A program made the translations under genes and the position numbers. DNA of 64,000 bases from Thermococcus sp. (GTDB lineage: Archaea; Methanobacteriota_B; Thermococci; Thermococcales; Thermococcaceae), in the NCBI GenBank assembly GCA_027075325.1, contig JALTBN010000043.1, forward strand, positions 48,325 to 112,324, read 5' to 3'. Positions 7,982-15,619 of this stretch are shown here, piece by piece. The first letter of the stretch is position 1. Each line of letters begins with the position of its first letter. The notes under the pieces were generated by a model, which saw only the letters and a program-made list of their open reading frames with translations, had not been told where the DNA came from and ran no database searches.

Positions 7982-9679
7982 TTGAGCATGGGAAATTACA
8001 CAAAGGGAGCCAGAATCAGCACGGACAGGGTACTACACGATATTGGAGAGATAACTCAGTTCCACAGGATACAGGGCTCAAGAGAGCTCGTTGAGGCCGT
8101 TAAATACATCGAGGAGGAGCTCTCTGCATGGGGTATCGAATCAAAACGGCTCGACAGAACGTACGATGGAAAGAGCTTCTACCTGACGCTCAGGAGTCCA
8201 ATAGCCTGGAACCTCATCAGCGCGGAGCTTGATTGGGACGGGAGAAAGGTTACATCGGATGAAACACCCTTGATGGTCATGGCCCACTCCCCACCGGGGG
8301 AAGGGGAAGGAAGCGTACTCCCTATACTTCGAGAAGAGGACTGGAAACGGGCGGAGGGAAAAATCGTCCTCGCTGGAAGGAACTGGAGGGAAGCCTACAG
8401 GAGGGCCAACGAGGAGGGAGCCGTTGCTTTTATCGCTTACCGTAAGGGAACGGGGACCGCTTTTCCCTACATAGGACTCTTCCTGAGCAAAAAAGACCTG
8501 GAATGGGCCGGAATCCCCGCCCTGACAATACCGGAGGCCTGGGCCGATGAGATCATCGAGAAATCGCTCTCCGGCTCGGAAGTTCTCGCCAGATTTGCAG
8601 TTCAAACCGAGACTCCTCCCCAGGAGCGTCTTCCAATCCTCCAGGCGACGATTGGAGAGCCGCCCTTCATAGTATTCACCGCCCATATCTGCCACCCAAA
8701 GCCGGGAGCCAACGACAACGCCTCCGGAAGCGCCATGCTGATGGAACTGGCAAGGGTTCTAAGCAGCACCTGGAATGAGTCCTATCGCTTTGGCTTCTCG
8801 TTCCTGTGGGTTCCCGAATATTATGGTACACAGGCTTTCTTTGCCGGAGACCTCAACCTCAAGGATTATTACGCCGGATTTAACCTCGATATGATTGGGG
8901 GGAGCCAGGACCGCTCCGGTTCGACTGTAATGGTGATAAGAACACCATTATCCCGGTTTTCAGTTGTTTCGGGTGTTCTCGAAAGGGCCCTTGAGTTGAC
9001 GAACGTCTCAGAGAGCAGGGGCCTGACTGGGGAACCCCTACCCGCTGTGAAGCTCAAGGCGTTCCCCTACGAGATGGGAAGCGACCATGATGTCCTAAAC
9101 TTCTTCGGGATTCCCTCGGTAATGCCGATAACTTGGCCCGACAGGTTCTATCACTCAAGCGCGGACACCGTGGAGAAGCTCAGCCTTGACACAATCAAAA
9201 TCATCGGAAACGCCGTCCTCTCATCAGCCCTTTTCCTCGCAGAGGCGCCCTCAAAAGAACTGGAGCGCTTCTCCAGAGGCTATGCCATGAAGTACCTCGG
9301 GGAACTCTCAATGGAACGCGAAACAGAGGTTGCGGAAAAACTGGTCATGATGGGACTGGCGCGGGACTCGGAGTTCCTGGGAATGAAGCTTGGACACAGG
9401 TTTAATGTGGAGCCCTGGCTTGAGTGGGCTCTCAGGGGGAGGATAGGAGAGGATATAGTGGAGCTCAGAGCTGGGGAGCACCTCTATGAGTTCAAGGAGC
9501 TAACGAAGGGCAGGGAGACAATCGTCCACCTCCACGAACTGATAATGCTCGGAGAACTCCTGCCGGAGGAAAAAGCTTATACAGCCCTGAAAGAGGAATA
9601 TGGAGAGATAAGGGTAGAAAAGCTCAGAAAACTCGTAGAACTGACGGAGAAGAGCGGTCTGGTAAGGTGGAAAGATTAA
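7982..9679 (+). CDS. M28-family zinc aminopeptidase-like protein
   Basis: A 565-residue cytoplasmic metallopeptidase of the M28 fold with no signal peptide. An N-terminal helical segment and a PA-like insert (about 95-210) precede the catalytic core. Zinc ligands can be read as His in TAHICHP near 234, Asp in NDNASG near 246, Glu in PEYYG near 278, Asp in LDMIGG near 302 and His in SDHD near 367. About 130 C-terminal residues form an extra helical domain. TTG at 7982 lies 6 bases after GGAGG and is preferred over ATG at 7988. It probably releases amino acids or cleaves peptides in peptide fermentation. The last bases overlap the convergent regulator gene. Confidence 0.78.
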   Translation: MSMGNYTKGARISTDRVLHDIGEITQFHRIQGSRELVEAVKYIEEELSAWGIESKRLDRTYDGKSFYLTLRSPIAWNLISAELDWDGRKVTSDETPLMVMAHSPPGEGEGSVLPILREEDWKRAEGKIVLAGRNWREAYRRANEEGAVAFIAYRKGTGTAFPYIGLFLSKKDLEWAGIPALTIPEAWADEIIEKSLSGSEVLARFAVQTETPPQERLPILQATIGEPPFIVFTAHICHPKPGANDNASGSAMLMELARVLSSTWNESYRFGFSFLWVPEYYGTQAFFAGDLNLKDYYAGFNLDMIGGSQDRSGSTVMVIRTPLSRFSVVSGVLERALELTNVSESRGLTGEPLPAVKLKAFPYEMGSDHDVLNFFGIPSVMPITWPDRFYHSSADTVEKLSLDTIKIIGNAVLSSALFLAEAPSKELERFSRGYAMKYLGELSMERETEVAEKLVMMGLARDSEFLGMKLGHRFNVEPWLEWALRGRIGEDIVELRAGEHLYEFKELTKGRETIVHLHELIMLGELLPEEKAYTALKEEYGEIRVEKLRKLVELTEKSGLVRWKD

Positions 9680-10011
9680 TCGCCAGAGATTTCAGTCTCA
9701 AGTTCATCTATTTTTTTCAGGAGACTGTTCTTTATTCTCTCAAGAAGTTCGCGGGGGGAGGTGGCGGTGTAAACATAGCCGAGCCACCCCTGCTCAACCA
9801 GCTTTCTCTGGAGAATTCCTTTCCGATACAGGTTGAGGACGTGGGCTCTAACGGAGCGCTCGCTTATTCCAAGCTCCTTTTGAATCTCGGTTATCCTCAT
9901 GGGGCGCTTCTTCTCCAGGAGGAGGCGGTATACCCTGAGCTCCCCTTTCTTTAGTCCCATGACCCGCAGGATTCCCTCCAGTTTTTCGTATACGTCCTCT
10001 TTAGCACCCAT
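9676..10011 (-). CDS. TrmB/ArsR-like winged-helix transcriptional regulator
   Basis: A 111-residue protein starting MGAKEDVYEKLEG; the ATG at 10011 follows GGGGCGAAATC. It has a winged helix-turn-helix (about 22-85): GELRVYRLLLE, then TEIQKELGISERSVRAHV as recognition region and a wing near WLGYVYTA. The C-terminal helix (LLERIKNSLLKKIDELE) is probably a dimerisation coiled coil. It has no TrmB sugar-binding domain, so it is a short form. It is convergent with the M28 peptidase gene. The spacer upstream (10020-10160) is very AT-rich and probably holds its promoter. Targets are unknown. Confidence 0.75.
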   Translation of the reverse strand: MGAKEDVYEKLEGILRVMGLKKGELRVYRLLLEKKRPMRITEIQKELGISERSVRAHVLNLYRKGILQRKLVEQGWLGYVYTATSPRELLERIKNSLLKKIDELETEISGD

Positions 10012-10163
10012 GATTTCGCCCCTATGAAAATAGGATTTCATACCTCTTAAAAACTTTGCGTCATTCCCCACCGATATTGGAAGTTACCTGAAATATTTTT
10101 AATTTATGTGGCAACTTTTCAAAAATATCACCAAAATCTGAGCTAAATTGGCAATTATGTCAA

Positions 10164-10323
10164 TGTGGGCCGGGTACAGAGGCCCGCGTTCATCGCTCGC
10201 GCGGGTGGATGCTCCCGGCCCTGTGGGCTCGGCGTGAGCACTCCCCGCTCACAAAACCCGATGCCTTGCGGGGGCGGATTAACCGAGCCCATGAGGAGAC
10301 GGAATGTCCCCTCACTGTCGGCA
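10164..10323 (-). ncRNA. Probable double-hairpin H/ACA guide RNA
   Basis: A GC-rich island in an AT-rich spacer, read on the minus strand. The 3' hairpin pairs GGGCCGGG (10221-10214) with CCCGGCCC (10174-10167) and is followed directly by ACA (10166-10164). Inside, an 8/8-base internal loop leads to a second stem CCCGCG/CGCGGG (10205-10200 with 10188-10183) and an apical loop with GA and UGA elements, as in a K-loop. The 5' hairpin pairs GGGCTCGG (10290-10283) with CCGAGCCC (10232-10225), is again followed by ACA (10224-10222), and has its own pocket and upper stem (10273-10268 with 10248-10243). A TATA-like CTTTTTAAGC at 10344-10353 fits transcription starting near 10323. The 5' end is approximate and the targets are not identified. 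Confidence 0.72.
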
Positions 10324-10343
10324 GAGTGGGGTGGAAAAGAGAG

Positions 10344-10353
10344 CTTAAAAAGG
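10344..10353 (-). promoter_or_regulatory. TATA-like element for the H/ACA RNA
   Basis: On the minus strand the sequence reads CTTTTTAAGC, just after the lrp stop codon. It lies about 25 bases upstream of the first paired bases of the structured RNA, which is the archaeal TATA-to-start distance. This suggests the RNA has its own promoter rather than depending on read-through from the lrp gene. Confidence 0.45.
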
Positions 10354-10360
10354 TAGAGGT

Positions 10361-10816
10361 TCACTCGATCGGGAGTTCCATGTCCTCTTTGTGGGCCTTT
10401 AGAACCACCATCGTATGTGTGGATTCAACACCCTCTATGTCTCCTATTCTGTCCAGAAAGTCGTTCAGCTCATCGCTGTCCTTTGCGCGGATCTTGACTA
10501 TCATGTCGTAGTCTCCGGTGGTCTCGTAGACTTCAACTATCTTGGGGTACTTTCGGAGCTCCCCTGCGACGTTGGCGTACATCCCGGCCTTAGCTTTTAT
10601 CAGAACGAACGCCAGCATACCAAGCCCTATCGATGCCGGGTCAAGGAGGATAGTGAAGCGCCTTATGATGCCCTTTTCTTTGAGCTTCTTTATCCTCTCG
10701 TATATCGTGGACTCAGCCAGGTCCACTTCCTTGGAAATCTCTCTCAGCGGCGTTCTGCTGTTCCTCTGGAGTATCATGAGAATTTTCTTGTCAATTTCAT
10801 CGAGACCTCCTCTCAC
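10361..10816 (-). CDS. Lrp/AsnC family transcriptional regulator
   Basis: A regulator of about 151 residues. An N-terminal helix-turn-helix (LDEIDKKILMILQRN, then REISKEVDLAESTIYERIKKL) is followed by the RAM/ligand-binding beta-alpha-beta domain (about 70-140; TTGDYDMIVKI and DRIGDIEGVEST are typical). It is expected to form octameric DNA-binding particles sensing amino acids. Upstream in-frame GTGs at 10828 and 10825 exist, but the strong TATA box at 10844-10856 predicts transcription from about 10824, favouring the GTG at 10816. Confidence 0.85.
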   Translation of the reverse strand: MRGGLDEIDKKILMILQRNSRTPLREISKEVDLAESTIYERIKKLKEKGIIRRFTILLDPASIGLGMLAFVLIKAKAGMYANVAGELRKYPKIVEVYETTGDYDMIVKIRAKDSDELNDFLDRIGDIEGVESTHTMVVLKAHKEDMELPIE

Positions 10817-10843
10817 TGCAATCACCACTAAAAATTTTCGAAA

Positions 10844-10856
10844 GCATATATAAACC
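10844..10856 (-). promoter_or_regulatory. TATA box of the lrp-type gene
   Basis: The minus strand reads GGTTTATATATGC, a near-ideal archaeal TATA box. The expected start 25-27 bases downstream (about 10824) implies a leader of only a few bases and helps decide the start codon. Confidence 0.6.
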
Positions 10857-10957
10857 TGCCGATTTTTAGGGAGAACTGGTAACGACCCAGCTGAAAGTCA
10901 GCCACATTATCTTTATAAAACGCCGGACCCCCATAGGTTCAGAGCAGGGTGGTGAAC

Positions 10958-12124
10958 ATGCCAACGAACGTGACGGCAGAGTACTTGACAGCGGAGGAGG
11001 AGTACCACAGGGCCAAGACGATTCCGGAGAAGATAAGGGCACTGGAGAAGATGTACGCCACAGTTCCAAAGCACAAGGGAACCGAGAAGCTCAGGCTCCA
11101 GATAAAGAGGAAGCTCGCCGAGCTCAGAAAGGAGCTTGAGAAGCAGAGGCAGATGAAGAAGGGCGGTGGTGGCCCGTCGATAGCCGTCAGGAAGGAAGGT
11201 GCCGCCCAGATAGTCTTGGCCGGCCTCCCCAACGTCGGCAAAAGCTCTCTGCTGAAGGCCCTCACGAACGTCGATGCCGATGTGGCCGACTACGCCTTTA
11301 CCACGGTCCAGCCCGTTCCGGGCATGATGCACCACAAGGACGTTCAGATACAGCTCGTCGAGGTTCCCGGCCTCGTTGAGGGAGCCGCCCTCGGAAAGGG
11401 CATGGGACCACAGCTTTTGAGCGTGATAAGGAACGCTGATGCGATAGCCATCGTTGTGGACCTCTCAAAGGACCCCGTTAAGCAGATGGAGACCCTTCTG
11501 CGCGAGTTTGAGAGGGCGGGGATAAAGGTCAACAAGCGCCGCCCCAGGGTTGAGGTAAAGAGGACTGCCATGGGTGGCATAGTGATCAACGGCGTTGAGA
11601 ACATAAAGGGCGACGTGAGCGAGGTCATGAAGATACTCCGCGACGAGAGGATTCACTCGGCGGAGCTGACGGTAAAGGAGCCTGTAACGCTGGAGGAAAT
11701 TGCGGATGCCCTTGATGAGAGCCTCGTCTGGCGCAGGGCCATAATCATAGCCAACAAGGGCGACGCCCCCAGCAGTAAGGAGAACTATGAGAAGCTGGTT
11801 AAAGCCTACGGCGACCGCTTCAAGATAATCCCCGTCTCGGCTAAGAGGAAGATACAGCTCGACAAGCTGAAGGACGAGCTTTATGAATTAGCGGGAATAA
11901 TCAGGGTTTTCACGAAGAGCCCCGGCGAGGAGCCGGCGTATCCGCCCGTGCCGCTCAAGAAAGGCTCGACGGTTATGGATTTGGCGGAGAGGATTCACAA
12001 GGACTTCGCCAGGAACTTCCGATACGCGCGCGTCTGGGGCAGGAGCGTCAAGTTCCCGGGCCAGAGGGTCGGTCCGGATCACGTGCTTGAGGACGGGGAC
12101 ATAGTGGAGATTCACGCCAGATGA
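10958..12124 (+). CDS. Drg-family GTP-binding protein with TGS domain
   Basis: A 388-residue translation-associated GTPase of the Drg/Obg superfamily. A lysine-rich helical N-terminus (about 1-80; RGxEK-like basic stretch near 60) precedes G1 (GLPNVGKSS at about 88-96), a G3 region reading VPGLVEGA near 135, and G4 (NKGD near 266). The C-terminal 75 residues form a TGS domain (YPPVPLKKGSTV ... ILEDGDIVEI-like ending). The ATG at 10958 is preferred over GTG at 10949 because of GGTGG just upstream. Drg proteins bind ribosomes or translation factors; the archaeal partner is unclear. Confidence 0.9.
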   Translation: MPTNVTAEYLTAEEEYHRAKTIPEKIRALEKMYATVPKHKGTEKLRLQIKRKLAELRKELEKQRQMKKGGGGPSIAVRKEGAAQIVLAGLPNVGKSSLLKALTNVDADVADYAFTTVQPVPGMMHHKDVQIQLVEVPGLVEGAALGKGMGPQLLSVIRNADAIAIVVDLSKDPVKQMETLLREFERAGIKVNKRRPRVEVKRTAMGGIVINGVENIKGDVSEVMKILRDERIHSAELTVKEPVTLEEIADALDESLVWRRAIIIANKGDAPSSKENYEKLVKAYGDRFKIIPVSAKRKIQLDKLKDELYELAGIIRVFTKSPGEEPAYPPVPLKKGSTVMDLAERIHKDFARNFRYARVWGRSVKFPGQRVGPDHVLEDGDIVEIHAR

Positions 12125-12613
12125 TTAGTCTTCCTTTGGTACCGGTTCCGGCCTGATTACCTCTATTATTGGAATCCCCTCGAAGTCCTTGTCCAACGTT
12201 GCGATTCTCCTTATCCCCGCGGACACCATTGCTCCCAATATCTTGGCGTCGTGGAGGAGCAGACCGTATTTCTCGGCAACACTGAGGGTGAGGAATATGT
12301 CAGGGTCTTCGATTATTTCTATTCCGTGAGTTCCGATGAATGAGAGCACGAGTTCTGAGGCTTCCCTGAGAAGGGCTTTTCCTCCATCCTCTTTTAAGAA
12401 ACGCTTAAGCTCGTGCAGGCTTTTAATTCCCTGAGAGGCTGCCTTCCTTCGGAGGGTAACGTAAACGCACTCGTCTACCACCGTCTCAGAAATCACGGGG
12501 TTCTTGGCCAGTGAAAAGGCCTTCTCAGCCTCATCTGTTAGTTCGGTCTCAAACAGCAGGTTGAGAATGACGTTACTGTCCAGAAAAGTCCTGGTACTCC
12601 TGTAGATACTCAC
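12125..12613 (-). CDS. PIN-domain ribonuclease, VapC-type toxin
   Basis: A 162-residue PIN-domain protein. Acidic metal-binding residues are visible in FLDSNVIL (Asp near 12), ISETVVDECVYV (Glu near 43), LLHDAKILGAMV (Asp near 117) and ATLDKDF (Asp near 138). GTG at 12613 follows GGAGGGAGCTTC. It overlaps the upstream small gene by 41 bases, as in toxin/antitoxin pairs. The family cleaves RNA, often tRNA or rRNA; the target is unknown. Its stop abuts the convergent drg stop. Confidence 0.82.
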   Translation of the reverse strand: MSIYRSTRTFLDSNVILNLLFETELTDEAEKAFSLAKNPVISETVVDECVYVTLRRKAASQGIKSLHELKRFLKEDGGKALLREASELVLSFIGTHGIEIIEDPDIFLTLSVAEKYGLLLHDAKILGAMVSAGIRRIATLDKDFEGIPIIEVIRPEPVPKED

Positions 12614-12767
12614 GAAGCTCCCTCCATGATGCTTTTTCCCGTTTCGGCTCCTGCTTTTTCAGTGCGAGCAATTTCAATGTTTGGGCACGCGCGAATATCT
12701 CGGCCAATTCGCCGACCAATCTCTCATCGATTCCCTCTGGAACCTTCACCCTGAGGGTTACGTCCAT
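12573..12767 (-). CDS. Putative antitoxin partner of the PIN-domain protein
   Basis: A 64-residue protein. Residues 1-20 (MDVTLRVKVPEG) form a beta strand as in dimeric DNA-binding antitoxins, followed by helices and a lysine-rich segment (KKQEPKREKASW). It lies upstream of, and overlaps, the PIN toxin gene. The assignment as antitoxin rests on size, order and overlap rather than on a strong family match. Confidence 0.65.
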   Translation of the reverse strand: MDVTLRVKVPEGIDERLVGELAEIFARAQTLKLLALKKQEPKREKASWRELREYLQEYQDFSGQ

Positions 12768-12815
12768 TTTTATCCACCTAAATGGAGTTGTCAGCGAGTT
12801 TGATAACTTTTTCGT

Positions 12816-13184
12816 CTACCCGCAGAACGGCCCCTTACAGCTCCTTCCCTTCTTCCCGACCATTGCGTCGAGGGAGTACTCCTTTCCGTCGAGGCTGTCC
12901 ATTATCAGCTTCTCGCCGTCCTTCTCGTATATCCAGAAGACCTTGTAAGCCCGCCCGTGCCTGACGACCTCTATCCTCGGAAGCCACCACGAGATCACGC
13001 GGGAGTTTCCCCAGATTACGGCGCTCTCGAAGGCCTTCTTCTCGGCCCCCTCGTAGTCGACCAGCGGCTTCATGACCTTCTTCTCCTCGACGTCCCACTC
13101 GTGGAGGTCGATGAAATCATCGCCCCTCTCGGCGCCGAGGCGGTATAGGTCTACGTAGGCAAAGTAGTCGAAGACCCAGACCAC
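12816..13184 (-). CDS. Uncharacterised protein, probably truncated at its 5' end
   Basis: Up to 122 residues from a GTG with no visible binding site. The sequence looks truly coding (KPLVDYEGAEKKAF, YKVFWIYEKDGEKLIMDSL) but I recognise no family. It ends in a Cys-rich tail (SCKGPFC). The 5' end coincides with the point where a fragment of a transporter gene begins on the opposite strand, so the original N-terminus may be lost. The true start cannot be set. Confidence 0.45.
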   Translation of the reverse strand: MVWVFDYFAYVDLYRLGAERGDDFIDLHEWDVEEKKVMKPLVDYEGAEKKAFESAVIWGNSRVISWWLPRIEVVRHGRAYKVFWIYEKDGEKLIMDSLDGKEYSLDAMVGKKGRSCKGPFCG

Positions 13185-13485
13185 GAAGGAGGGGGCAATA
13201 GTTGGAATGGCCTACGGTCTGATCAGCGAGGTCATCTTTGAGGCCAAGATATACGGTTGGGCCTTCAATCCCAACGCGCCGGGCATCTGGAGCACCATCG
13301 GTGGCTGGTTCAACGGCGTTCCAGTGTTCTTCATCAACTTCTTCATAATGCTCTTCGTCATCATAATCATCAGCCTCCTAACAAAGCCGCCTGAGGACAT
13401 CGTCAAGCTCCACGAGGAGATATTTAGGAAGGTGCCCATCGAGACCGGCAGGAAGAGCGTCACCGAGACCAGGGCCAAGAGCTAG
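13180..13485 (+). pseudogene. C-terminal fragment of a sodium/solute symporter (SSS family)
   Basis: The frame is open from a TAG at 13165 and reads TTKEGAIVG, then GLISEVIFEAKIYG, one hydrophobic helix of about 22 residues (FFINFFIMLFVIIIISLL) and TKPPEDIVKLHEE. This is the usual end of SSS-family transporters: a loop, the last helix, then a T-K/R-P-P motif. No upstream membrane segments are present, and the minus strand before it carries another gene. It looks like the remnant of a transporter left after a rearrangement. An ATG at 13207 could in principle give a 92-residue protein, but no binding site precedes it. Confidence 0.6.
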
Positions 13486-13518
13486 GTCGAGAACGTCGTC
13501 GAGTTCGTTACAGCTAAA

Positions 13519-13546
13519 GGGCTTGTCTGAAGCCCTCAACCTTTTT
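13519..13546 (+). terminator. Hairpin plus T-run terminator candidate
   Basis: GGGCTT (13519-13524) pairs with AAGCCC (13530-13535) around a five-base loop, and a T5 run follows at 13542-13546. It sits between the symporter fragment and the proline dehydrogenase promoter. Confidence 0.45.
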
Positions 13547-13556
13547 ACCCATAGAA

Positions 13557-13564
13557 TTTATAAA
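13557..13564 (+). promoter_or_regulatory. TATA box of the proline dehydrogenase operon
   Basis: TTTATAAA lies 54 bases upstream of the pdhA ATG. It predicts transcription starting near 13587 and a 5' leader of about 25 bases containing GGGGTGGG. Confidence 0.55.
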
Positions 13565-13610
13565 CACTGATGTTCATCCTTATACGAATGTACATGAGTG
13601 GGGTGGGAAT

Positions 13611-15104
13611 ATGCAACCGTCGTCTGCTGAAAGAGGATCTATGCGCCTTAATGAACATCCTATTCTAAAGTTCAAACGTGGAAGGAAAGTCACAATATAC
13701 TTTGAAGGCCAGCCAATAGAGGCCTATGAAGGTGAAACGATTGCAATGGCACTTCACGCCGCGGGAATCAGGGTGTTGAGCTACAGCGGAGAGAAACACA
13801 GACCCAGGGGGCTTTTCTGTGCCATTGGTAAATGTTCATCCTGTCTTGTAAAGGTAAACGGGATTCCGAACGTCCGCTCCTGCATAACCCTCGTCGAGGA
13901 CGGCATGAGGGTGGAGATGCAAAGGGGCAAGGAGGAGCTTCCAAAGACCGCAAAGCCGCCGGCTTGGAAGGACGCGCCGCGTTACACCGCGGACGTCGTT
14001 GTGATAGGGGGTGGCCCCGCTGGTTTGATGGCGGCGATAAACGCGGCCGATGCAGGTGCGAGTGTTATTCTAATCGATGAACAGCCCATGCTCGGAGGCC
14101 AGCTCGTGAAGCAGACCCACAAGTTCTTTGGGAAGAGGGAGCAGTTCGCCGGCGTCAGGGGTGTCAAAATCGCCGAAATCCTCGGAGAGGAGGTCAAGAA
14201 AAGGGGGAACATCAGGGTATTCCTCGAAACCTCTGCGGTGGGCATCTTCCAGGAGGGAGACGAAAAGCTAGTGACGGCGGTGAGAAAGAACACCGAGCTT
14301 TTGGAGTTCAGGGGAAAGAGCCTCATCGTTGCGACCGGGGCAATGGAGAAGATGATCCCATTTGAGAACAATGACCTGCCCGGCATCTACGGTGCCGGAG
14401 CGATTCAAACGCTGATGAACACCTACGGCGTCAAGCCTGGCAACAGAGTTTTGATAGTCGGTGCCGGAAATGTCGGACTCATTCTGGCATACCAGCTCAT
14501 ACAGGCGGGCGTTGAGGTGAAGGCTATAGTTGAGGCGATGCCAAAGGTCGGCGGCTACTTCGTCCACGCGGCCAAGGTGAGGCGCCTTGGAGTGCCCATA
14601 TTAACGAGGCACACGATTCTGCGCGCGGAAGGAAAGGAGAAGGTCGAGAGGGCTATCGTTGCCCAGCTCGACGATAACTGGAGGCCGATTCCGGGAACTG
14701 AGAAGACCTTTGACGTTGATATCATAGCCCTCGCAGTTGGTCTCAGGCCGAGCATCGAACTCCTCCACCAAGCCGGCTGTCAGATACGGTACGTTCGCGA
14801 GCTTAGCGGGCACGTTGCGGTGAGGGACGACAGGATGGAGACCACTGTGCAGGGCATCTTCGTTGCAGGAGATTCCGCCGGGATAGAGGAAGCCACTACC
14901 GCCATGCTTGAGGGGAAGATAGCCGGCATAGCGGCCGCGCTGAAAGCCGGCGCGGCATCGCCGGAGTGGCTCAACGAGATAAGGAAAGCCCAGCACGACC
15001 TCGACGAATTCCGCTCCGGGCCCTTTGGAAAGCACATTCTAGAGGGCATAAAGAAGGCCATGGCAGGCTTTGAGGCCAAGGTGTCCGCAGAGGTGAGAGG
15101 ATGA
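13611..15104 (+). CDS. pdhA: Dye-linked L-proline dehydrogenase complex, alpha subunit
   Basis: A 497-residue flavoprotein. Residues about 20-110 form a plant-type [2Fe-2S] domain (CAIGKCSSC plus Cys at RSC). Next comes a pyridine-nucleotide:disulfide-oxidoreductase-like fold with FAD motif VVIGGGPAGLMAA near 125, an ATG motif (VATGAMEK) and a second nucleotide-binding motif VLIVGAGNVG near 280. The size (about 54 kDa) and gene order match the alpha subunit of the heterotetrameric proline dehydrogenase described from Thermococcus profundus, where it carries NADH:acceptor activity. The ATG at 13611 follows GGGGTGGG. Its stop overlaps pdhF by 4 bases. It could also serve other imino acids or sarcosine. 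Confidence 0.82.
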   Translation: MQPSSAERGSMRLNEHPILKFKRGRKVTIYFEGQPIEAYEGETIAMALHAAGIRVLSYSGEKHRPRGLFCAIGKCSSCLVKVNGIPNVRSCITLVEDGMRVEMQRGKEELPKTAKPPAWKDAPRYTADVVVIGGGPAGLMAAINAADAGASVILIDEQPMLGGQLVKQTHKFFGKREQFAGVRGVKIAEILGEEVKKRGNIRVFLETSAVGIFQEGDEKLVTAVRKNTELLEFRGKSLIVATGAMEKMIPFENNDLPGIYGAGAIQTLMNTYGVKPGNRVLIVGAGNVGLILAYQLIQAGVEVKAIVEAMPKVGGYFVHAAKVRRLGVPILTRHTILRAEGKEKVERAIVAQLDDNWRPIPGTEKTFDVDIIALAVGLRPSIELLHQAGCQIRYVRELSGHVAVRDDRMETTVQGIFVAGDSAGIEEATTAMLEGKIAGIAAALKAGAASPEWLNEIRKAQHDLDEFRSGPFGKHILEGIKKAMAGFEAKVSAEVRG

Positions 15105-15619
15105 GTGAGATACCACACTTCCTCAGGGAGGGATACCTTACTGTTGATGAACTCTTTGAGATGGCCCCCAGGCCGAACGAGGAGAGGCTGAGGGCGAGGC
15201 CGGTGGCAATCCCGGAGTGCCCCCAGGAGATACCGTGCACTCCGTGCAAGGAAGTCTGCCCTGTCAACGCGATTAGTATGCCAACACCCAACGACAGACC
15301 CGTTGTTAATTACGACAAATGCATAGGCTGCTCCCTCTGCGTTCAGGTATGTCCTGGACTGGCGTTTTTCATGGTGCACTACGTCGGGGATAAGGCAAGG
15401 ATAACGATGCCCCATGAACTCCTGCCCGTTCCAAAGAGGGGAGACGAGGTTGTTCTCCTCAACCGCGTTGGCGAGCCCGTTGGGAGGGGGAAGGTCACCC
15501 TCGTCATCCCGCGTGAGAAGAGCATGGGAGACACGGCCGTCGTGACCGTGGAAGTGCCGATTGAGCTTGCATGGGAGGTTAGAGCGATTAGAGTGCCGGG
15601 GGATGATGGAGATGAGTGA
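15101..15619 (+). CDS. pdhF: Proline dehydrogenase complex ferredoxin-like subunit (gamma)
   Basis: A 172-residue iron-sulfur protein. Cysteines at CPQEIPCTPCKEVCP (about 40-54) and CIGCSLCVQVCP (about 76-87) are arranged as in electron-transfer subunits with [4Fe-4S] clusters. The remaining ~75 residues form a beta-rich domain (GDEVVLLN, GKVTLVIP). No membrane segment is present. It should pass electrons between the FAD sites of the alpha and beta subunits. It overlaps pdhA by 4 bases and pdhX by about 14, so translation is coupled. Confidence 0.8.
   Translation: MSEIPHFLREGYLTVDELFEMAPRPNEERLRARPVAIPECPQEIPCTPCKEVCPVNAISMPTPNDRPVVNYDKCIGCSLCVQVCPGLAFFMVHYVGDKARITMPHELLPVPKRGDEVVLLNRVGEPVGRGKVTLVIPREKSMGDTAVVTVEVPIELAWEVRAIRVPGDDGDE

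Noticed and set aside
10164..10323. The same island as RNase P RNA or SRP RNA
   Set aside because: I could not find the conserved RNase P or SRP core motifs, and the length is too short for either.
10155..10364. Short protein-coding frames in both directions over the GC-rich island
   Set aside because: They have no binding sites and low-complexity Pro/Arg/Gly products; the paired stems with ACA boxes explain the region better as RNA.
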